DNA of 64,000 nucleotides from Algoriphagus ratkowskyi (GCF_002150505.1 NZ_MSSV01000002.1:351217-415216); one strand, 5' to 3'. Shown: positions 35,051 through 44,359, counted from the stretch's first letter. The notes: generated by a model not told the origin, from the sequence alone. Numbers and translations are program-made.

Positions 35051-35575
35051 TTATAATTTTAAGATTTTTTTACTCAGCACAAAAACGACCAGTGGTAAAA
35101 TAGCAAACTGCAAAACCGGGGATAGACCTACTTCAACAATAGGAATCAACGGCATTGTATCCGCATACGACCAATCGCCACGCCAAGTATGCCATATCTC
35201 TGCCAATATAGCCCCTACTCCACCAACTAGTATCAGTACTAAACTTCTATTGAATCTTACAGGTACAATCCAAAGCACATTTTCGTATATAAGACCAAAT
35301 GAAAAGAGCAGAATTAATACCATGAACATATCTGCTACTGAAGCCAGCGCACAAAAAGAAACATGTCCCAAATCATATTGGAATCCTTCATATAAAGGCC
35401 CTTGAGCTACTTCCCACGCAAAGTTCAGTATAAAGGCCGTAAAAGCTGTGGTAACTATGAAATACTTATAATTGCGCTTGTCTATTTCCCTTTTAAGGAA
35501 ATGGACATATCCCACGATTATCAAGATTAAAGCAATAGTGGGCACAACAAAAATACCAAGACTTAGCTTATCCAT
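35051..35575 (-). CDS. Multi-pass membrane protein of unknown function
   Basis: 174 aa, about five membrane helices, with the motif LNFAWEVAQGPLYEGF in the second helix and EIWHTWRGDWSYADTMP in a loop. The WE...AQ and WHTWRGDW patterns look like a conserved family, but I cannot name it. No signal peptide. Confidence 0.6.
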   Translation of the reverse strand: MDKLSLGIFVVPTIALILIIVGYVHFLKREIDKRNYKYFIVTTAFTAFILNFAWEVAQGPLYEGFQYDLGHVSFCALASVADMFMVLILLFSFGLIYENVLWIVPVRFNRSLVLILVGGVGAILAEIWHTWRGDWSYADTMPLIPIVEVGLSPVLQFAILPLVVFVLSKKILKL

Positions 35576-35608
35576 TAGGGTTGATTTTCTATTAATGTTG
35601 ACATAGTA

Positions 35609-35752
35609 TTACGCATTTACAGCTTCTTTTCTCGTTTTCAAAAACCATTTTTCATTTAATAAAATCAAAAGAAGAGCAATAGTCGCTACTGCATTTAGAA
35701 ACAAATCAGTCCATCCTTTTATCCATAAAAAAGCCTCCAGCGAAAAAAACAT
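35609..35752 (-). CDS. Very small single-helix membrane protein
   Basis: 47 codons, from ATG 35752 to TAA 35611-35609. It reads MFFSLEAFLWIKGWTDLFLN, then a hydrophobic helix (about 20-32) and a basic tail KTRKEAVNA. Protein-like composition and a clean start/stop suggest a real gene too short for standard ORF callers. It may be a fragment of a larger membrane protein, because it has only one helix. Confidence 0.4.
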   Translation of the reverse strand: MFFSLEAFLWIKGWTDLFLNAVATIALLLILLNEKWFLKTRKEAVNA

Positions 35753-35847
35753 TTAGTACATTGGCAGTCAAGAGTATAAAACATTTTACTTCGAGTTATT
35801 TACGTAATTTTCTATAAACTCCTCTTTAAACGGTATTGTCCATAATG

Positions 35848-35922
35848 AGATAGAAAATGGCAATATCTGCAGCACGATCAGCAGTCTCAGAAAAATAAAG
35901 TGGTTACTGATACGTTTTTCAT
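35848..35922 (-). pseudogene. Decayed 5' end of a universal stress protein gene
   Basis: Read on the minus strand it begins ATGAAAAACGTATCAGTAAC, matching the start of the intact Usp gene at 15371 (MKNILVPTDFSDAANRA), but hits a stop after eleven codons and a second soon after, with an indel. The matching stretch includes ATGGCAATATCTGC on the plus strand in both loci. It overlaps the SHOCT gene stop as ATGA, exactly as in the intact pair. Confidence 0.75.
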
Positions 35923-36131
35923 CTTTCTAGATCTTCTCTAATGCTGTTGTACTCCTCCTTACTAATTTCCCCCCTTGCATATCTTTTTTTCAAAATATCA
36001 AATGGCGTTTCATTTTTTGTTTTCTGACCCGGAATATCCCATGGTGTAGCAAAAATCCAAATCAAAATTATGACCCATATCGCCCACCAAATAATGTGCA
36101 TACCCCAATAGTTTCCTTCTAACCAATGCAT
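35919..36131 (-). CDS. SHOCT-domain small membrane protein (second copy)
   Basis: 70 aa, closely similar along its whole length to 15368-15580: MHWLEGNYWGMHIIWWAIWV then the SHOCT motif KKRYARGEISKEEYNSIREDL. One membrane helix. It has kept its coding capacity although the coupled Usp gene downstream has decayed, so it may act on its own. Confidence 0.8.
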   Translation of the reverse strand: MHWLEGNYWGMHIIWWAIWVIILIWIFATPWDIPGQKTKNETPFDILKKRYARGEISKEEYNSIREDLER

Positions 36132-36168
36132 AGTATCTTCGTTTATATATAATTAATTTCATTCATTC

Positions 36169-37449
36169 TCAAAAGCTAATTATTGCCTCAATATCAAATC
36201 CATTGAATTTTGCACCTGCAAATCGTCCTGTCCAGGCAGTACCTTTATATTCCTGATTTACATATTCTACTTTCGCTAAAATGTTTTTAGAAATAAACCA
36301 TCCGCCTCCAATATTCATTCTATTGATTTCAAGATCGCTTACTGCGCTCTCGCGCTCTTTGCCTCTTACTGAATTATATCGTCCCCCTACATAAAACTTT
36401 TCCTCTTTACCAAATCGATATACTAACTCCGCTGCCAGTTGGGTAAAAGCACCTTCCTTGTCAACGATGGGTTGAGTAAACGTATTACTGCCACTAGATC
36501 GCTCATAAATACCAAAGAACTCAAAACCCTTAAATTGTATAAAAGGATTTATCTGCAACGCTGTAAGTTTTGTGAAGCGGGCGTTGTAGCGACCATCAAA
36601 ACTACTACCCTGTGAATTACCCTGTGAATCCGGCTGTGTATGTAACACATAGTAATATCGGCTGCCTGCTCGATCTCCACCATACAGCCAAGTTCCGGTA
36701 GTAGTACCCTTGTTTAAATAGAAAGATCCTGTTAAACGAAATCTTAGATCATTCTTAAGTTGTTTGTCAAATCCCAACTTTCCGTAAAGAGACGGTTTAT
36801 TATCAGATGAATTTGTGACCACTACATTCTGATTAAGTTTACCATTTGAAGCGCCAATAACGAATAGTAGTCCACTCTTTTGAACAGTAACCTCCCCAAA
36901 TGCTTCCGTTGAAAAGGAATCCATAATATAGTTTCCTATAAAGGGATTAAAAATTGCCCTGGCATTATCAGATCTTCTGAAGTGAGCATCGCCATAATTA
37001 AATTCATCCAACCCAATTGTTACGGTAGTATACCTCATGATTCCCTCAAGAAATCCCTTTCGAACAAAATCCAGTTTATCAATTTGAATATGCCCTCCCT
37101 TTATCCACGTTTCGTTGTGGTTCCTGGAAGACAAATACGTACGTAAATGCATACGAACACCATCCAAAAGTTGCACATCAAGGTTTAGATTGGCAGAGGG
37201 TAAATTAAAATCAGTACCCAATTCCACCAGGTTGTTGGCCTCATTACTTTGATTCAGCCCTTGGAATTGCATGGCGAAATCCCCACCTACTCTGACTTTA
37301 ACACCATCAAATATTACCGAGTCCAACTTAGAAGTTTCAAATGTATTTAACCCACGTTGATCATTGGGCCTGAAAAACTGAAGGTGAGGTTGTTGCGCAT
37401 TTGCCAGAAAAGAAGCAAAAAAGCAAAGTAAGAGTAGTTTTATTTTCAT
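36169..37449 (-). CDS. Outer-membrane porin-like protein
   Basis: 426 aa with a signal peptide (cleavage near LANAQQ) and alternating beta-strand pattern to the C-terminus, which ends in Phe (FDIEAIISF), typical of outer-membrane barrels. Segments such as GDFAMQFQGLNQ and YVGGRYNSVRGKE resemble phosphate-selective porin O/P-like proteins of Bacteroidota. The substrate is unknown. It is 23 nt downstream of the YceI gene. Confidence 0.65.
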   Translation of the reverse strand: MKIKLLLLCFFASFLANAQQPHLQFFRPNDQRGLNTFETSKLDSVIFDGVKVRVGGDFAMQFQGLNQSNEANNLVELGTDFNLPSANLNLDVQLLDGVRMHLRTYLSSRNHNETWIKGGHIQIDKLDFVRKGFLEGIMRYTTVTIGLDEFNYGDAHFRRSDNARAIFNPFIGNYIMDSFSTEAFGEVTVQKSGLLFVIGASNGKLNQNVVVTNSSDNKPSLYGKLGFDKQLKNDLRFRLTGSFYLNKGTTTGTWLYGGDRAGSRYYYVLHTQPDSQGNSQGSSFDGRYNARFTKLTALQINPFIQFKGFEFFGIYERSSGSNTFTQPIVDKEGAFTQLAAELVYRFGKEEKFYVGGRYNSVRGKERESAVSDLEINRMNIGGGWFISKNILAKVEYVNQEYKGTAWTGRFAGAKFNGFDIEAIISF

Positions 37450-37472
37450 GATCTTGTATTTAATACTATATG

Positions 37473-38075
37473 TTAATTTTTATACACCATGATAAAATCC
37501 AATGTGACGGCATCCCCTGTTTTCATCGCGCCAAACAAAAAGGATGGTGGCTCTACCTCATAATCAGACATCTTCAACGATTCAGTTCCTATGCATGTAA
37601 TCGTGGAATCTTTATTTAGTGAGCAATATACGTTCATGACTACTTCTTTTGTGACACCTGAAATAGTAAGATTACCTGTAGTCTTGATTAGAAATTTATG
37701 ATCTTTCTCTGCTGACACTTTAGCTGATGAAAGCGTATAAATAATACTTTTATGTTTGTCCGTTTTTAAAGCTTGGTACGCATTTTTATCCAATCCTTTT
37801 TTGTCACTTTTCAGATTGGTTACCGGCAAGGAAAAAGTTAAGGAACTAAGTCCGACTAAGGTTTGATTATCGTCTTTCTTTAAATCAAACTGAGCTTTTC
37901 CGGAGAAAGCCTGGGCATTCATTTCCCAATCGTGTAAACTCGATGTTCCTGACAATTTCATGTCATTGGATTTTGAGTCGTCAATTAAATAGGTTGATTG
38001 TGCCACTACAACCTGGCCAAAGCTAAAAAGACAATACACAATCAGTGTAATCCCATGTTTATAGTTATTTTTCAT
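37473..38075 (-). CDS. YceI-family periplasmic protein
   Basis: 200 aa with a signal peptide (residues 1-25, ending VVVAQS). The lipocalin-like YceI core shows STYLIDDSKSNDMKLSGTSS, LHDWEMNAQAFSG, then LPVTNLKSDKKGLDKNAYQAL and GNLTISGVTKEVVM. These proteins bind isoprenoid-type lipids in the periplasm. Placed between the porin and the Met-rich lipoprotein in the same direction. Confidence 0.88.
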   Translation of the reverse strand: MKNNYKHGITLIVYCLFSFGQVVVAQSTYLIDDSKSNDMKLSGTSSLHDWEMNAQAFSGKAQFDLKKDDNQTLVGLSSLTFSLPVTNLKSDKKGLDKNAYQALKTDKHKSIIYTLSSAKVSAEKDHKFLIKTTGNLTISGVTKEVVMNVYCSLNKDSTITCIGTESLKMSDYEVEPPSFLFGAMKTGDAVTLDFIMVYKN

Positions 38076-38120
38076 AGTTAATTTTAGGATTTGACTAAAT
38101 GCTTACTTTCCTATAAGTAA

Positions 38121-38237
38121 TCATCTTCTTCTGCGTGACCTGAAGAACAATCCTACTAAAATAATTACCACAACTAGGGTGAGTACCCACCAGCCAAGGT
38201 GCATTCCCATATATCCATAATCTCCATTGTACATCAT
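38121..38237 (-). CDS. Tiny single-helix membrane protein
   Basis: 38 aa from ATG 38237 (MMYNGDYGYMGMHLGWW); a 60-aa version from 38303 would overlap the Met-rich lipoprotein gene by 20 nt. One helix (LTLVVVIILVGLFF) and an RSRRRR tail, which places the C-terminus in the cytosol. The MxxGMHLGWW stretch resembles the Met/His/Trp-rich N-termini of the SHOCT proteins nearby. Confidence 0.5.
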   Translation of the reverse strand: MMYNGDYGYMGMHLGWWVLTLVVVIILVGLFFRSRRRR

Positions 38238-38283
38238 AGCTATTGATATTTTATTTAATGAAATCACTATTGATGGTATCAGT

Positions 38284-38868
38284 TTAATTATGATCCATTT
38301 CATTAATCTTCAGACTCTTATCCTTTTCTTTCATCTTATGCATCATCTTTGCTTTCATTTCAGGATTCTCCATCATTTTTTCCATCATCTCTTCCATCAT
38401 CGCAGGGTTTTCTTTCATTTTTTGCATCATTTTTTCTTTCATTTCCCCTTGCATCTCTTTGTTTTCATGCATTGTGTGCATTAGCATCTTTCTTCCTTCG
38501 GAACTTCCCAACATTTTATCGAGCATCATCGTTTGCATTTTTTCTTTCATTTCAGGATTCTCCATCATTTTCTGCATATTCGATTCCATCTTCTGTTTCA
38601 TTTCAGGATTTTTCTCCATCATCGTTTTCATCTTTCCAGATTCCATCATTTGCATATGATTCTGCATCATTATCTTTTGTGCACCTTCATTCTGTTGTGC
38701 CAAATCGATAAGTTCGCTGAATTGGCTCTGGTTTGAAATGATCTCTTGATAAAGGGCATTTCTGTTTTCCATATTTTCCATAGTTTCGTAAGCATTAAAG
38801 GTAGATTTACAGCTCATTAATGAGCCAATCACACTAAAAAGGAGTAATGTTTTTACTATAGTTTTCAT
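38284..38868 (-). CDS. Met-rich lipoprotein, candidate metal-binding (second copy)
   Basis: 194 aa with a lipoprotein signal (lipobox Cys about 20 in GSLMSCKST). The mature part is built from repeated ~10-residue units like MMEKNPEMKQKM and MKENPAMMEEMMEK, a long charged, Met-packed helix. Paralogue of 14045-14533. Likely Cu/Ag binding or an abundant envelope lipoprotein; inference only. Confidence 0.65.
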   Translation of the reverse strand: MKTIVKTLLLFSVIGSLMSCKSTFNAYETMENMENRNALYQEIISNQSQFSELIDLAQQNEGAQKIMMQNHMQMMESGKMKTMMEKNPEMKQKMESNMQKMMENPEMKEKMQTMMLDKMLGSSEGRKMLMHTMHENKEMQGEMKEKMMQKMKENPAMMEEMMEKMMENPEMKAKMMHKMKEKDKSLKINEMDHN

Positions 38869-39149
38869 TTTACTTTGATTTAGATTTAATAATATTTTGT
38901 TGACAGTTTTAATTTATCAATGATTGCTATTTTATATTATGATTATTCGCATCCAATAGCTATCGGATGATGCCAGTACCATTGTTTTCTTTGGTTGAGA
39001 GGCTAGAGAACAGATGACCGCAGTGGCCTAGAAATCATTGTTTACCCTAGTTTCTATTACCTTTATCTCCTTACTGGTATAAAATCGGATATACATATTT
39101 TATATTTTTCTTTTATAGCAAAATCACAACTAGTACCATTATTATACAA

Positions 39150-40532
39150 TTAGAAAGGGTCATTGAGCCCACTGATACGAATCAGTTTTTTGTTTACAAA
39201 CTCCTGAATCCCTAACGCTGAAAGTTCACGACCGAAGCCTGAACGTTTTGTTCCACCAAAAGGAAGATCGGCTTGTGTCCAGGTGGGATGGTTAATAAAT
39301 ACCATTCCGGTATCAATCTGATCGGCTATCCTTTTACCGCGTTCGATGTCTTGTGTAAATACAGATGCGCCCAAACCAAAATCAGAATCATTGGCCAGTT
39401 CTATGGCAGCCTGTTCGTCTTTCACCACATAGAAAGTGGCAACCGGGCCGAATAATTCTTCATGATAAGCAGCAATGCCAGGCTTTAGGTCGGTGAGTAT
39501 GGTGGGTTCCATAAAGGCGCCTTCACGATCGGCACGTTTACCACCCAATAAAACTTTTGCACCTTCATTAACCGAACGTTCCACCTGATCGGCTAAATGA
39601 ACCGCCGCTTCTTCACTACTTAAAGGGCCTAATTCTGTTGTGGGATCCATCGGATCACCCACTTTCATTTTTGATAACTTGTCTTTGAACTTTTGAATAA
39701 ATTCATCGGCTATTGCTTCCACGGCAATAAATCGCTTGGAGGCTACACAACATTGACCGTTGTTATTTATCCTGCCTACCACTGCCCACTCCACCGTTTT
39801 TTCCATGTCGGCATCTTCCAGTATAATGAACACGTCATTACCGCCAAGCTCCAGTACAACTTTTTTCAAATGTTTTCCGGCTTCCATGGCAATACTTGCA
39901 CCTGCTTCTTCACTTCCTGTTAGAGAGACACCTTTTATTCTTTTATCAGAAACCAATGCTGATGCACGTTTTCCGGAGATGAATAGATTAGTATATAATC
40001 CTTCAGGAGCGTTTGCCTCTTCGAAGAGTTCTTCGATAGCAGCAGCGCATTGTGGAACGATAGAGGCATGTTTAAGCAATATCGTATTGCCCACCATAAT
40101 ATTGGGAGCTGCAAAGCGAGCTACTTGATAGTATGGAAAATTCCAGGGCATCACACCCAGCAATACACCAATGGGACTATTTCGAATTATGGCCTCTCCA
40201 TACTCGGGATCTAGCACTTTATCTGCCAGAAATTCTTCACCATGATCTGCGTAATAATCAAGTATATCTGCGCTCAAGTCTATTTCTCCCTCAGCCTGAG
40301 CAATGACTTTACCCATTTCTAAAGTGATAGTTTTAGCCAATTCAGACTTCTTGATACGCATAAGCGTAGCTACCTTATGCAGCAAATCGGCTCGCTGTTG
40401 GTAGCTGGTTTCTTTCCAATCAGCAAAAGTTACTTTCGCTTTAGCTATTTTGGCTTCCACTTCCTTTTCTGTCATTTCTTCGAATGACTTCAGCACCTTA
40501 TTTGTATTAGGATTGATTGTTTGGATGGACAT
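39150..40532 (-). CDS. NAD(P)-dependent aldehyde dehydrogenase (succinate-semialdehyde type)
   Basis: 460 aa, full length. PWNFPYYQ at 129-136, KHAS (154-157), catalytic Glu228 in LELGGND and nucleophile Cys261/Cys262 in NNGQCCVASKRF. The TGSEEAG and FGGTKRSGFGREL motifs match succinate-semialdehyde dehydrogenase-like enzymes with a short N-terminus. It oxidises an aldehyde to the acid in the cytosol. No operon partner; a hairpin (AGTAAAGGA/TCCTTTATT) lies at 40558-40578 just upstream of its start. Confidence 0.88.
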   Translation of the reverse strand: MSIQTINPNTNKVLKSFEEMTEKEVEAKIAKAKVTFADWKETSYQQRADLLHKVATLMRIKKSELAKTITLEMGKVIAQAEGEIDLSADILDYYADHGEEFLADKVLDPEYGEAIIRNSPIGVLLGVMPWNFPYYQVARFAAPNIMVGNTILLKHASIVPQCAAAIEELFEEANAPEGLYTNLFISGKRASALVSDKRIKGVSLTGSEEAGASIAMEAGKHLKKVVLELGGNDVFIILEDADMEKTVEWAVVGRINNNGQCCVASKRFIAVEAIADEFIQKFKDKLSKMKVGDPMDPTTELGPLSSEEAAVHLADQVERSVNEGAKVLLGGKRADREGAFMEPTILTDLKPGIAAYHEELFGPVATFYVVKDEQAAIELANDSDFGLGASVFTQDIERGKRIADQIDTGMVFINHPTWTQADLPFGGTKRSGFGRELSALGIQEFVNKKLIRISGLNDPF

Positions 40533-40999
40533 TTTGTTGAAATTTTAAATGTATAGTAGTAAAGGATATTCCTTTATTACTTTGCAGGCTTTGCTAAAAA
40601 CATGCTTCAGTTTCATAGTTTTAATTTGTGAATACAGAATTTAATGAGTAACCTTTTTGGTGAATATTACCAAGATATAGACATTCTAAATTAACTGCGT
40701 TACATAATCATTTATAATAGTTGCATAATTCACACATTTCTCTTTTTCGAAGATCTAATGGCTATTTCTCTCATTGTTCAGAGATATTCTAAGATGTAGC
40801 AAAACCGAAATAATAAATACGACTTAGATACTCCTATTTATGATGTGTAAGACCAATTTGTGTCTATATAATTAGTAATTAATAAAACTTATTTTACAAA
40901 TTATCAATTAATCCACTATAATCGTATAAACAAAATTACTGGTTTGAAACTATTCAAAAGTAACTGTTTATTAAGGTCTATATGTTTGAAATTTTATCT
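40533..40999. other. Intergenic region between aldehyde dehydrogenase and AraC-type gene
   Basis: 467 nt, strongly AT-rich, no coding frame of note. It contains the aldehyde dehydrogenase promoter and the hairpin at 40558-40578. No terminator for the AraC-type gene was identified with confidence. Confidence 0.4.
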
Positions 41000-41890
41000 T
41001 TATTGTATGATATTCCGTCTATTTTCATAGCTTAATTTTTCTTTCGAAGTATTGTTCACTTGGGCAGAAAGCTTTTTAAAAAAATCCTTTTTTTTAAGGT
41101 TGCTTTTCTCAATTAGAAGACCCTTCAAGCCATCCTTTGTTTCAATGCCGTAGATCACCGACTTACCTGCTGCATTTTCATTTTCATCAAAACGGTAGAA
41201 CTCAGAAATATTTAAATCCTTTATCATAAAGCTGGCGCAGAGATCTTTACATTCCAGACAATCATTTTTCTTGTTAAAATTATAGGAGTAGCCTTTTTCT
41301 CTGAAATCGTCAATTGCTTCAGATAAATTTTTGTAGTAACTGTTCTCGTTTCGCATAACTTCCTTATAATCAGATACTGAAATGCCGGTAACTCGTTTAA
41401 ACTGACTTGATAGGTAATGTACCGAACTGTACCTTAGCGTGACAGCAATCTCACTTAGATTGAGCTCGTCATACTTTAGGAGTTCTTTTACCCGATCTAC
41501 TCTTTTGTTTATGTAGTAGGTCTCTACGGTGATTCCTTGGCTTTTTGAAAAGTGTTTGCTGATAAAATTGTAGTTTTTACCTATTTCGTGAGCTAGAAAA
41601 TCAGAAAACTTAATCTCTTGAGAGGAACTTTCCAACTTTTTTAAGTACTGCTGGACACAAAGTTTTATTTCTTCCATAAGGATCTGCTCTTTGTCTTCAA
41701 GTATCCCAAGCCCATAAGAAATGAACCTTTCTGCTATTATGTTCTTGGTTAAGGATTCAGGGGCATGTATAGTCACATGGCCAAGCCGAATGGTAGACAC
41801 GAATGCTCCCAATGACTGTAATTCATTCCGAACTACCAGAATACAACTCTGGCAAACCATATTTTTGATATTTAAATTAATAGTTTTCAT
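41000..41890 (-). CDS. HMA-like / AraC HTH / C-terminal extra-domain fusion regulator
   Basis: 296 aa in three parts. Residues 1-60 look like a heavy-metal-associated fold with NMVCQSCILVV as metal loop. About 80-185 is an AraC-type double helix-turn-helix (FSDFLAHEIGKNYNFISKHF; LNLSEIAVTLRYSSVHYLSSQF). About 190-285 matches the small protein at 26383-26733 (DDFREKGYSYNF, DCLEC, FYRFDENEN, SVIYGIETKDGLKGLLIE). Probably a soft-metal-responsive activator; targets unknown. Confidence 0.75.
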   Translation of the reverse strand: MKTINLNIKNMVCQSCILVVRNELQSLGAFVSTIRLGHVTIHAPESLTKNIIAERFISYGLGILEDKEQILMEEIKLCVQQYLKKLESSSQEIKFSDFLAHEIGKNYNFISKHFSKSQGITVETYYINKRVDRVKELLKYDELNLSEIAVTLRYSSVHYLSSQFKRVTGISVSDYKEVMRNENSYYKNLSEAIDDFREKGYSYNFNKKNDCLECKDLCASFMIKDLNISEFYRFDENENAAGKSVIYGIETKDGLKGLLIEKSNLKKKDFFKKLSAQVNNTSKEKLSYENRRNIIQ

Positions 41891-42089
41891 CTGTTGAAAA
41901 GTTTAACTTTTCTGATACTGAATCATTTCAGTCTTGCGAAGGAGATACTTGCCGATCAAAACTTACCGACCAAGAGTAACTCCCCTCAGAAAAATGAGAT
42001 TAATAAAATCGAGAAAAAAGGGGGGATAAGGCTGAATAGCTTGCAGTCTGGGAAAAAGCAAATAGAAATATCAGCCTAACAGATGAAAT

Positions 42090-42563
42090 CTAAATTAGGA
42101 AGGATTGAATAAAAATGCGAATACGGTAGCCACTAACGGGTGGTGGCAGATTTGCATATAAAAATGGAAGTATTTTTTGATGGAAGATTTCTGCTTGAAA
42201 GTCTAGAGCAAATACATGATACAATAAGTGAAATATGGGTGTTTCTACAGGAATTTGTTTTAAGTCATATTTAATTAATGATGCATAGAGATTTTTTACA
42301 ATTTCGTCACAGCATTCTTCTTCATCGTTTTCTTGATGTTCACTTGGGCCATTGTGTTTGTGGGCCAAGATTTCATCAGAATGATGACCATACCCTTCAT
42401 TTTGATGCTGATCAACCGTCTCTACGATAGCTGTAGGGTGGCTTACCCAGGAAATTAAACCCATATCACAAAGTGCATCGCACACGAAAACACTCACAAA
42501 CCCTGTCAGGAGCAGAGTAACAATGAATTGTTTCTTAAAATGCAATTTTCTTATTCTGATCAT
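42090..42563 (-). CDS. Hypothetical His-rich protein resembling HYC_CC_PP family
   Basis: 157 aa. N-terminal hydrophobic segment (15-35) with CDALCDMG, a His-rich stretch (HQNEGYGHHSDEILAHKH), a CC pair in EEECCDEIV and the ending NLPPPVSGYRIRIF. The CC and PPP landmarks match small Bacteroidota proteins named HYC_CC_PP, although the HYC motif itself is not clear. Likely an exported or membrane-tethered metal-associated protein; assignment tentative. Confidence 0.5.
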   Translation of the reverse strand: MIRIRKLHFKKQFIVTLLLTGFVSVFVCDALCDMGLISWVSHPTAIVETVDQHQNEGYGHHSDEILAHKHNGPSEHQENDEEECCDEIVKNLYASLIKYDLKQIPVETPIFHLLYHVFALDFQAEIFHQKILPFLYANLPPPVSGYRIRIFIQSFLI

Positions 42564-43345
42564 CGGTGCTCAAAAGATATTACACTAATATTAGCGAATA
42601 TTAGGGACATATTTTAGGAAAAATTATTAATAAAAACATGATATAAGTCATTAATTTAAATTAATCTGATATCTAATTATATTATTGGGTGTCTACCCGC
42701 GGATTCAAACTATTTTTAGTCTAACCCTGCCTCCTTAAACACTATTATATCTATACCTGCTCAGCTATTGATTTTACCGAACGCGTTCTGCTAAGCAATA
42801 TCCCCATGCCGGCAACTGATCATTCCCCCTTTAACCAGAGCATCTTGATCTATTTCAACGTTTGCTTTGAAATGTCTTTTCATGTTGTCTTACTTGACCA
42901 GCCATACGACATCCTTTCATGATACCTTTATATCTTGGAAGAAGTGCCGTTTAATCAGACTGGAATGATTGCGTCAGTTCTTGTTGGTATTACTTTTTTA
43001 AAGGAGTTACATGGTGTTTCTCCACGGAAGAAACGTAAATAGCTAGCTTCAGAACAACAAAGGGAATTTAATGCCTATCAATTATCAATTTTTCAGCTTG
43101 CGGACTGCGTACTATTTTCCTATTACAATTTATCTGGACAGAGCAAGTGTTGCACGGTAGGGTAAAATGTGTGCAATGTTTCTATGAGTGTAGAAGGCCA
43201 AAACCAGCTTTTCCATGTAAGCACCTTGGGGTGAGGAGCTTTATTCTACTCCTGTGAAATTACTTTTTCTACCACAGTCCATTTTTCTAACCGAATTATC
43301 TCTTACACCCTTTATCTTAGTAACTAATCAGAACAAACCTTTCCT
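42564..43345. other. 782-nt region without a called gene; strand switch
   Basis: Divergent promoter region between the minus-strand gene at 42563 and the plus-strand channel gene at 43346. A plus-strand 40-codon frame (42923-43042, containing TGMIASVLVGITFLKELHG and ending in KKRK) looks like the tail of a lost membrane protein, but I cannot name it. Confidence 0.35.
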
Positions 43346-44359
43346 ATGAACTTCTTATACTTCATCTTCGGAACGATAATATTTCTAATGATCGTAGCGG
43401 ATATTATTAAAACTGCTTTTTCATCAAATGGAGGAGGAAAGTTAACCGAATGGGTATCCTTAGGTATCTGGCATGTTTTCTTTACAGCTGCTGGAAAAAA
43501 AGCAAACAGCAAGCTATTGGAATATGCAGGACCGACGGTGTTGGTTTCAATCCTATTGGTATGGGTAATCGGAATGTGGTTTGGCTTTTTTATTATGCTG
43601 CTGTCTGATATCGATTCTGTTATAAATAGTACTACAAAAGCGAACACTGACACGTGGGAGAAGTTATATTACGCGGGATTTACGCTTTCTACCTTGGGGG
43701 TTGGCGATTATATCCCCTCAAATAACTTTTGGAGGGTTTTTACCAATATTGCAGCCTATTCTGGCCTCGTTTTCATCACAACGTCTATCACTTATTTTGT
43801 TCCAGTGCTTTCAGCAGTTGCATTGAAGTCCAAGCTGAGTCTATATATCAACAGTATGGGCAAATCTCCTCAGCAAATTCTGTTAAATAGCTGGAATGGA
43901 AAGGATTTCAATTCATTTATTGACAATGTATCAGACCTATGCCAAATGCTGATCCATCATACCATGAACCACCATTCCTATCCCGTCATTCACTACTTCC
44001 ATAAGAGTACGATAGACTTGGCTTTCGCTCCCGCCTTTGTGATGCTAGATGAAGTTCATCATTTGCTCTCCAATGTCATTAAAGATGACATATCAATAGA
44101 TACTCTAAAAATGAAAATGCTCAAGACAACTTTGGACCAACATTTGGAAATGCTTCAGAAAAGTTATTTGAACGACGAGTCTGCGATTGAGGTAACACCT
44201 CACTTAACACAATTATTAAAAGAAAAGGAAGATTATTTTAAAAAAGCGGAGGATTACAAATATTGTGATAATAAGCTGGAGAAACGTCGGAAGTTACTTA
44301 CTCTTATGCTGGAAAAAACTGGATGGAGCTGGGAGGCCATTCATAATAATATAGACTAG
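43346..44359 (+). CDS. Potassium-channel-family membrane protein
   Basis: 337 aa. Helices at about 3-20 and 58-85 flank the pore; filter STLGVGDYIPSN at about 114-125; a further helix at 130-155. The remaining ~180 residues are soluble and helical (LCQMLIHHTMNHHSYPVIHYF), unlike an RCK domain. It is the first confident plus-strand gene. An ion channel with a custom cytosolic sensor is likely. Confidence 0.8.
   Translation: MNFLYFIFGTIIFLMIVADIIKTAFSSNGGGKLTEWVSLGIWHVFFTAAGKKANSKLLEYAGPTVLVSILLVWVIGMWFGFFIMLLSDIDSVINSTTKANTDTWEKLYYAGFTLSTLGVGDYIPSNNFWRVFTNIAAYSGLVFITTSITYFVPVLSAVALKSKLSLYINSMGKSPQQILLNSWNGKDFNSFIDNVSDLCQMLIHHTMNHHSYPVIHYFHKSTIDLAFAPAFVMLDEVHHLLSNVIKDDISIDTLKMKMLKTTLDQHLEMLQKSYLNDESAIEVTPHLTQLLKEKEDYFKKAEDYKYCDNKLEKRRKLLTLMLEKTGWSWEAIHNNID

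Noticed and set aside
38227..38736. Several Phe/His-rich plus-strand frames opposite the Met-rich lipoprotein
   Set aside because: They arise because repeated ATG/CAT codons on the minus strand read as His/Phe/Ile on the plus strand.
15690..41020. A shared 14-nt string TGTATGATATTCCG at about 15699 and 41004
   Set aside because: One copy is in the coding end of the AraC-type gene; a single exact match of this length in AT-rich DNA is weak evidence of function.
42923..43042. 40-codon plus frame ending PRKKRK
   Set aside because: Looks a little like a membrane-protein tail, but too short and without a recognisable family.
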